Positions 7,082 through 9,787 of a stretch of DNA of 9,787 bases are shown here, one piece after another. Within the stretch, counting starts at the first letter, position 1; each line of letters opens with the position of its first letter. The notes beneath the pieces are model-generated. The model saw only the letters and a list, made by a program, of their open reading frames with translations. It ran no database searches and was not told the origin of the DNA. Position numbers and translations under genes: made by a program. Origin of the DNA: Methanosphaera sp. rholeuAM6 (lineage in GTDB: Archaea; Methanobacteriota; Methanobacteria; Methanobacteriales; Methanobacteriaceae); NCBI GenBank assembly GCA_003266105.1, contig MVAA01000022.1, positions 1 through 9,787 of the forward strand. The letters are read 5' to 3'.

Positions 7082-7131
7082 ATGGAATTGAATTTTTTAC
7101 TATTTTAGTTTAATTTAATTCCATTTTTTTT
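7082..7131 (+). terminator. orphan terminator-like stem-loop with T8 tract
   Basis: ATGGAATTGAATT (7082-7094) pairs with AATTTAATTCCAT (7112-7124) over 13 positions with one G:U pair and a 17-base loop. A run of eight T (7124-7131) follows directly on the plus strand. No convincing plus-strand gene ends here. It could stop an antisense transcript running from the metal-efflux operon region, or be a leader structure on the minus strand. Confidence 0.45.
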
Positions 7132-7330
7132 GCTGGTTTTATATTTTTTAGAGCTTCATGTTTGTTTAAGAATTTTGATAATAGTTCTACATATATTCAT
7201 ATGTTCATTATTATTTTTAAGTTTTTAATTCATATTGAAAATATTTTAGTAATTGTTTTTTTCTCCTTTTGTATGTTATTTATTACTCCATATTATTTTT
7301 TCCGTTTAAGGATTTCTATTGTGGGGTAAT

Positions 7331-7345
7331 TATTTAAATATAATT
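7331..7345 (+). promoter_or_regulatory. TATA-like box flanked by GGGGTA and TACCCC half-sites
   Basis: TATTTAAATATAATT is a good TATA-like sequence. GGGGTA (7323-7328) lies just before it and TACCCC (7356-7361) just after, so a bound repressor could block it. The plus-strand transcript start would fall near 7365, inside the dyad at 7354-7371. The AT core is nearly symmetric, so it could also work on the minus strand. Confidence 0.4.
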
Positions 7346-7353
7346 TTAATACC

Positions 7354-7371
7354 TATACCCCTATGGGTATA
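7354..7371. promoter_or_regulatory. operator-like dyad TATACCC-CTAT-GGGTATA
   Basis: Perfect seven-base arms (7354-7360 and 7365-7371) around CTAT. C/G runs are rare in this spacer, so the element stands out. TACCC...GGGTA dyads resemble operators of CsoR/RcnR-family metal sensors. It sits in the spacer between a metal-ATPase operon and a MATE exporter and at the expected start point of a TATA box. No regulator gene is in the window, so which protein binds is unknown. Confidence 0.5.
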
Positions 7372-7383
7372 CTATATAGTATA
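7368..7383. promoter_or_regulatory. perfect 16-base palindrome next to the G/C dyad
   Basis: TATACTATATAGTATA is its own reverse complement. It overlaps the last four bases of the 7354-7371 dyad and lies just upstream of the TATA box at 7393-7401. Two overlapping dyads suggest a compound operator; the A/T-rich sequence makes chance possible. Confidence 0.45.
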
Positions 7384-7392
7384 GTATAACAA

Positions 7393-7401
7393 GTATATAA
7401 A
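7393..7401 (+). promoter_or_regulatory. TATA box, long-leader promoter candidate for the MATE gene
   Basis: GTATATAAA, preceded by AACAA, is a near-ideal archaeal TATA box. Initiation near 7422 would give a leader of almost 190 bases that is A/C-rich and very poor in G. It adjoins the palindromes at 7354-7383, so it would be the regulated promoter if those are operators. Confidence 0.4.
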
Positions 7402-7537
7402 TGTAACAGTATTAACACTAAAAAACACTTAAAATACAATCAACTAAAACATAAAAATCTTTGAATTACACTTATTGAAAAATAATATAATACCAATAAA
7501 TGACATATCCATTATTATAAATAGACAAGTAAGAAAA

Positions 7538-7550
7538 AAAATATATATTC
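7538..7550 (+). promoter_or_regulatory. proximal TATA box for the MATE gene
   Basis: AAAATATATATTC lies about 65 bases before the MATE start. Initiation about 25 bases downstream gives a leader of roughly 40 bases containing the GGGCGAT ribosome binding site (7600-7606). It is the simplest promoter for the gene. Confidence 0.45.
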
Positions 7551-7609
7551 AAATTATTTGAGAACATAACAAACAACAACACCATAAATAAAATATACTG
7601 GGCGATAAA

Positions 7610-8992
7610 ATGGGAGAAGAAAAAGGAAAAAACAGTAACATAGAACTCCTGACCGGTGACTATAAGGTAGCTATCAGAAAACTGGCATGGCCGATGATGG
7701 TAAGTATGTTTCTTATCATGGCATATAACCTCGCAGACAGCATATGGGTATCGGGACTTGGAAGTGATGCACTTGCGGCAATAGGTTTCATCACACCACT
7801 GTTTATGATACTTATTGGACTGGGAAATGGTATAGGAGCAGGAACAAACAGTCTAATAGCAAGATTTATCGGAGCAAACAACATACCCGAAGCAAACAAC
7901 ACGGCACTACACAGTCTGCTACTGACAGCAATAATAAGTATACTGGGTTCTGTAATCATGTACTTCATACTGCCGACATTACTTGAACTGATGGGAGCAG
8001 GAACATCAACAGCATCGGCACTGGCATATGGGGAAATAGTATTTTCATTCATGATAATATTCATATACAGTAACGTGGCAACGGCAATACTGCGTTCAGA
8101 AGGTGACGTTACAAGAGCAATGTATGTAATGGCAATAACGGCAATATTCAACATAATACTTGATCCCATATTCATTTACATATTGAACATGGGGATAGAG
8201 GGAGCTGCTTGGGCAACAGTAATATCAGGATTCATAAGCTGTATGGTGCTCATATACTGGATGCACGTAAAAAAAGACACTTTTCTAAACTTGGAACTTA
8301 AAAATTTCCACTATGAAAATTCACTGACATATGGAATACTCAACGTAGCAGTACCATCAACGGCAGAAAACCTGATATTCAGTGCACTTGGTATATTGGA
8401 AAACTATCTATTGGTACTGGTATCCGGTACAATGGCAGTGGCAACATTTACTGCGGGGATGAGATTAATACAGTTGTCTATGATACCACTCATGGGATTT
8501 GGAACGGCATTACTTACAGTAGCAGGAGCATCTTATGGTGCAAGAAACTATAAAAAGTTACAGGATTCATTCATGTACACAGTAAAGCTGGGGCTGGCTG
8601 TAAGTACGGTAATGGCAGTAGTATTCTATTTCTTTGCACCACAAATAAGCATGGTATTTGCTTATTCGTCAAGTGCCGAATTAGCACCCGGAATTGCTGA
8701 ACTAATACAGATAATGATAATCTTCATATATGCAGTATGTCTGGGATTGTTATCGGCCATGATGTTCCAGGGAGTAGGAAAAGGATTCACATCATTTATC
8801 CTGACATTCATAAGAGCACTGCTGCTTGAAGTGTTGTTTTCTTATATCTTTGGTGTCATTATGGGAATGGGTGAATATGGCATATACTATGGAGTTGTAA
8901 CAGGAGGATTCATCGGTGGAATATTAAGTTTCACATGGGCAAACTTCTATCTTAGAAGACTGAGAAATAATTATCAACCCCTTGAAGAATAA
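7610..8992 (+). CDS. MATE-family multidrug/cation antiporter
   Basis: An inner-membrane exporter of 460 aa, close to the 461 aa of the archaeal PfMATE, with about twelve membrane helices in two related halves. The N-terminal half shows LAWPMM (25-30), then LADSIWVSGLGSDALAAIGF (41-60), whose Asp43 corresponds to the helix-1 Asp important in PfMATE. ARFIGANNIPEAN (84-96) matches the family loop after helix 2, and NIILDPIFIY with GIEGAAWATVIS (181-206) is the classic MatE signature. GASYGARNYKKLQ (306-318) is the equivalent loop in the second half. MATE proteins exchange Na+ or H+ for organic cations; the substrate here cannot be read. The start is the ATG at 7610, three bases after GGGCGAT, a near match to GGTGAT. 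The gene is somewhat richer in C and ATA codons than its neighbours. It is divergent from the metal-ATPase operon. Confidence 0.93.
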   Translation: MGEEKGKNSNIELLTGDYKVAIRKLAWPMMVSMFLIMAYNLADSIWVSGLGSDALAAIGFITPLFMILIGLGNGIGAGTNSLIARFIGANNIPEANNTALHSLLLTAIISILGSVIMYFILPTLLELMGAGTSTASALAYGEIVFSFMIIFIYSNVATAILRSEGDVTRAMYVMAITAIFNIILDPIFIYILNMGIEGAAWATVISGFISCMVLIYWMHVKKDTFLNLELKNFHYENSLTYGILNVAVPSTAENLIFSALGILENYLLVLVSGTMAVATFTAGMRLIQLSMIPLMGFGTALLTVAGASYGARNYKKLQDSFMYTVKLGLAVSTVMAVVFYFFAPQISMVFAYSSSAELAPGIAELIQIMIIFIYAVCLGLLSAMMFQGVGKGFTSFILTFIRALLLEVLFSYIFGVIMGMGEYGIYYGVVTGGFIGGILSFTWANFYLRRLRNNYQPLEE

Positions 8993-9014
8993 AATGTTGT
9001 AACGTATTTCTTCA
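8983..9014 (+). repeat. stem-loop around the MATE stop codon
   Basis: TGAAGAA (8983-8989) and TTCTTCA (9008-9014) are perfect complements. The TAA stop (8990-8992) begins the 18-base loop. Unlike the other gene ends here, no long T run follows, so termination at this hairpin is uncertain. Confidence 0.4.
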
Positions 9015-9077
9015 TTGATAATTAATGGGAAACTGTAATAATGTTGGAATTAATTAAGATATATGAAAATGTCACAT

Positions 9078-9091
9078 GACATGTACATGTC
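9078..9091. promoter_or_regulatory. perfect 14-base palindrome upstream of the 126-aa gene
   Basis: GACATGTACATGTC is its own reverse complement and richer in G/C than its surroundings. It lies nine bases upstream of the TATA box at 9101-9110, at the place where archaeal activators or repressors often bind. It has no loop, so an operator fits better than an RNA hairpin. Confidence 0.5.
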
Positions 9092-9100
9092 GTATACTAA

Positions 9101-9110
9101 AAAATATATT
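9101..9110 (+). promoter_or_regulatory. TATA box for the 126-aa gene
   Basis: AAAATATATT preceded by further A residues. Initiation about 25 bases downstream, near 9131, gives a leader of about 45 bases with a strong ribosome binding site. Confidence 0.5.
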
Positions 9111-9161
9111 CTATAATTATTTTAAAAAGTTTAAACGAAAAAGAGAAAAATAATCTTGCAA

Positions 9162-9169
9162 GAAGGTGA
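9162..9169 (+). promoter_or_regulatory. ribosome binding site deciding the start of the 126-aa gene
   Basis: GAAGGTGA matches the complement of the archaeal 16S rRNA tail. It is five bases before the ATG at 9175 and contains the GTG at 9166 that would otherwise extend the frame by three codons. Confidence 0.8.
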
Positions 9170-9174
9170 AAAAT

Positions 9175-9555
9175 ATGAATAAATGGGATAATGAAAAACT
9201 GGAACAGATGACACAGACACAAAACGAATTCACAAAGATTAAACTAAACTATGTTCTTTTAGCTGAGAAATACTTTGAAATAATAGAAAAGACGTATGAA
9301 AATGGGGATCTGATACCGTTATCATTTAAAGATGTGGAAATAACATACAAAGGAAAAATAAACGAAGATATTACATTGCCCGAAATAAGAGAAGAAACAG
9401 AAGAACAAATAAAAGAAAAAGAACAGGAACGACAGGTAATGCATATAAAACATTTTTCAAGAAGTATCTCACATCAGGAATGGTTTAATTATCTTGATGA
9501 AGAAGTAAACAATTTTATAGAAAACTACCCTGAATATGAAAACATAATTATTTAA
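9175..9555 (+). CDS. hypothetical acidic protein, 126 aa
   Basis: I do not recognise this protein. The start follows a strong ribosome binding site, and a TATA box and palindrome lie upstream, so it is probably a separately regulated gene. No signal peptide or membrane helix is visible. Residues 1-42 look helical (NEKLEQMTQTQNEFTKIKL, then LLAEKYFEIIEKTYEN). A Pro/Thr-containing middle with short strands (45-70) follows. Residues 70-85 are a Glu/Lys-rich helix with coiled-coil character (EETEEQIKEKEQER), and the C-terminus has aromatic and acidic residues (EWFNYLDEEVNNFIENYPEYE). His residues occur at 90, 93 and 100. A stem-loop and T8 tract close the gene. The features fit a small cytoplasmic protein with interaction helices; no function is proposed. 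Confidence 0.8.
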   Translation: MNKWDNEKLEQMTQTQNEFTKIKLNYVLLAEKYFEIIEKTYENGDLIPLSFKDVEITYKGKINEDITLPEIREETEEQIKEKEQERQVMHIKHFSRSISHQEWFNYLDEEVNNFIENYPEYENIII

Positions 9556-9576
9556 TTATGTTAAAACTTTTTTTTC
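9541..9576 (+). terminator. stop-spanning stem-loop plus T8 tract after the 126-aa gene
   Basis: AACATAATT (9541-9549) and AATTATGTT (9554-9562) are perfect nine-base complements around a four-base ATTT loop. The TAA stop (9553-9555) spans the loop and 3' arm. Eight T residues follow at 9568-9575. This is the best hairpin-plus-U-tract structure in the window. Confidence 0.7.
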
Positions 9577-9642
9577 TATTTTTATAATTTAATGATATTT
9601 TTATCGTATTAATATTACCATTTAAATTCTAGTTTTTATTTA

Positions 9643-9678
9643 TTATTTAACAAATAACCTACCTCATATCCGTTATTT
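9643..9678. repeat. overlapping alternative inverted repeats
   Basis: AAATAAC (9652-9658) can pair with the downstream GTTATTT (9672-9678, 13-base loop), and its first six bases with the upstream TTATTT (9643-9648, 3-base loop). The two folds exclude each other. No gene is attached to them within the window and the arms are A/T-rich, so the meaning is doubtful. Confidence 0.25.
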
Positions 9679-9720
9679 AAACAGAAGATTCTAGGTAAAT
9701 AATATCTCTAATTACATACA

Positions 9721-9735
9721 TTTATATATTATAAA
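9721..9735 (+). promoter_or_regulatory. promoter candidate for a gene beyond the right edge
   Basis: TTTATATATTATAAA is a strong TATA-like sequence, with another (CTATATATC) at 9743-9751. Transcription rightward would begin near 9753 and run past the window end. The palindromes at 9753-9783 lie at and just after that start. Confidence 0.4.
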
Positions 9736-9752
9736 AGAAAAACTATATATCA

Positions 9753-9783
9753 CATTAATGATTTTGCTATTCATTAATGAATA
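9753..9783. promoter_or_regulatory. CATTAATG direct repeat with 16-base palindrome, operator-like
   Basis: CATTAATGA occurs at 9753-9761 and again at 9772-9780, 19 bases apart, close to two helical turns. The second copy is the core of a perfect 16-base palindrome, TATTCATTAATGAATA (9768-9783). The spacing and the position just downstream of a TATA box fit two repressor sites, though the A/T content allows chance. Confidence 0.4.
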
Positions 9784-9787
9784 CTTT

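Noticed and set aside
6913..7113. Plus-strand 66-codon open frame whose stop falls in the hairpin at 7082-7124
   Set aside because: It begins only with TTG, has no ribosome binding site, and runs antisense to the start, ribosome binding site and leader of the small acidic-tailed gene. Its Ile/Leu/Phe-rich product is what T-rich spacer DNA gives by chance.
7660..8175. Minus-strand 171-codon open frame opposite the MATE gene
   Set aside because: It is the complement of a well-conserved MATE coding region; the length comes from the codon bias of the real gene.

Overview
The window looks like chromosomal DNA from a low-GC methanogenic archaeon, most likely order Methanobacteriales (Methanosphaera or Methanobrevibacter type). 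The basis is a very high A+T content, heavy use of ATA (Ile) and AGA (Arg) codons, archaeal-style TATA boxes upstream of genes, and ribosome binding sites matching the archaeal 16S tail (GGTGATC, AAAGGAG). Genes end in long oligo-T tracts, and the proteins are typical of gut methanogens. No taxonomic search was possible, so this is inference.

Layout, left to right. (a) 1-816: a small unrecognised soluble protein followed by a small four-helix membrane protein, both on +. (b) 946-4080: two full-length TrkH-type potassium transporter subunits, homologous along almost their whole length and arranged tail to tail, with no TrkA partner gene in view. (c) 4444-6951: a minus-strand operon of a small single-helix protein with a very acidic tail and a P1B-like heavy-metal P-type ATPase. 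(d) 6952-7609: a long gene-free region holding several dyads, including a G/C-tract dyad of the kind metal-sensing repressors bind, plus several TATA boxes. (e) 7610-8992: a MATE-family multidrug/Na+ antiporter on +. (f) 9175-9555: a small acidic unrecognised protein on +, then an AT-rich tail with a candidate promoter and palindromes that probably serve a gene beyond the right edge.

Theme: most of the window is membrane transport and ion homeostasis (K+ uptake, metal efflux, drug/cation antiport). The small protein plus ATPase pair has the same architecture as the mycobacterial PacL1-CtpC metal-efflux platform and may be an archaeal counterpart. The MATE gene is divergent from that operon across the dyad-rich spacer, so the two could share metal-responsive control.

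A recurring pattern is that five of the eight genes have an inverted repeat folding around the stop codon, four of them followed closely by an oligo-T tract. This is unusual for archaea, where termination mainly relies on U-tracts. Three GTG codons give longer open frames. Two of these lie inside Shine-Dalgarno sequences and the third lacks one, so I placed the starts at the downstream ATG codons (6564, 6951, 9175). No tRNA, rRNA, CRISPR array, IS element or frameshifted gene was seen.
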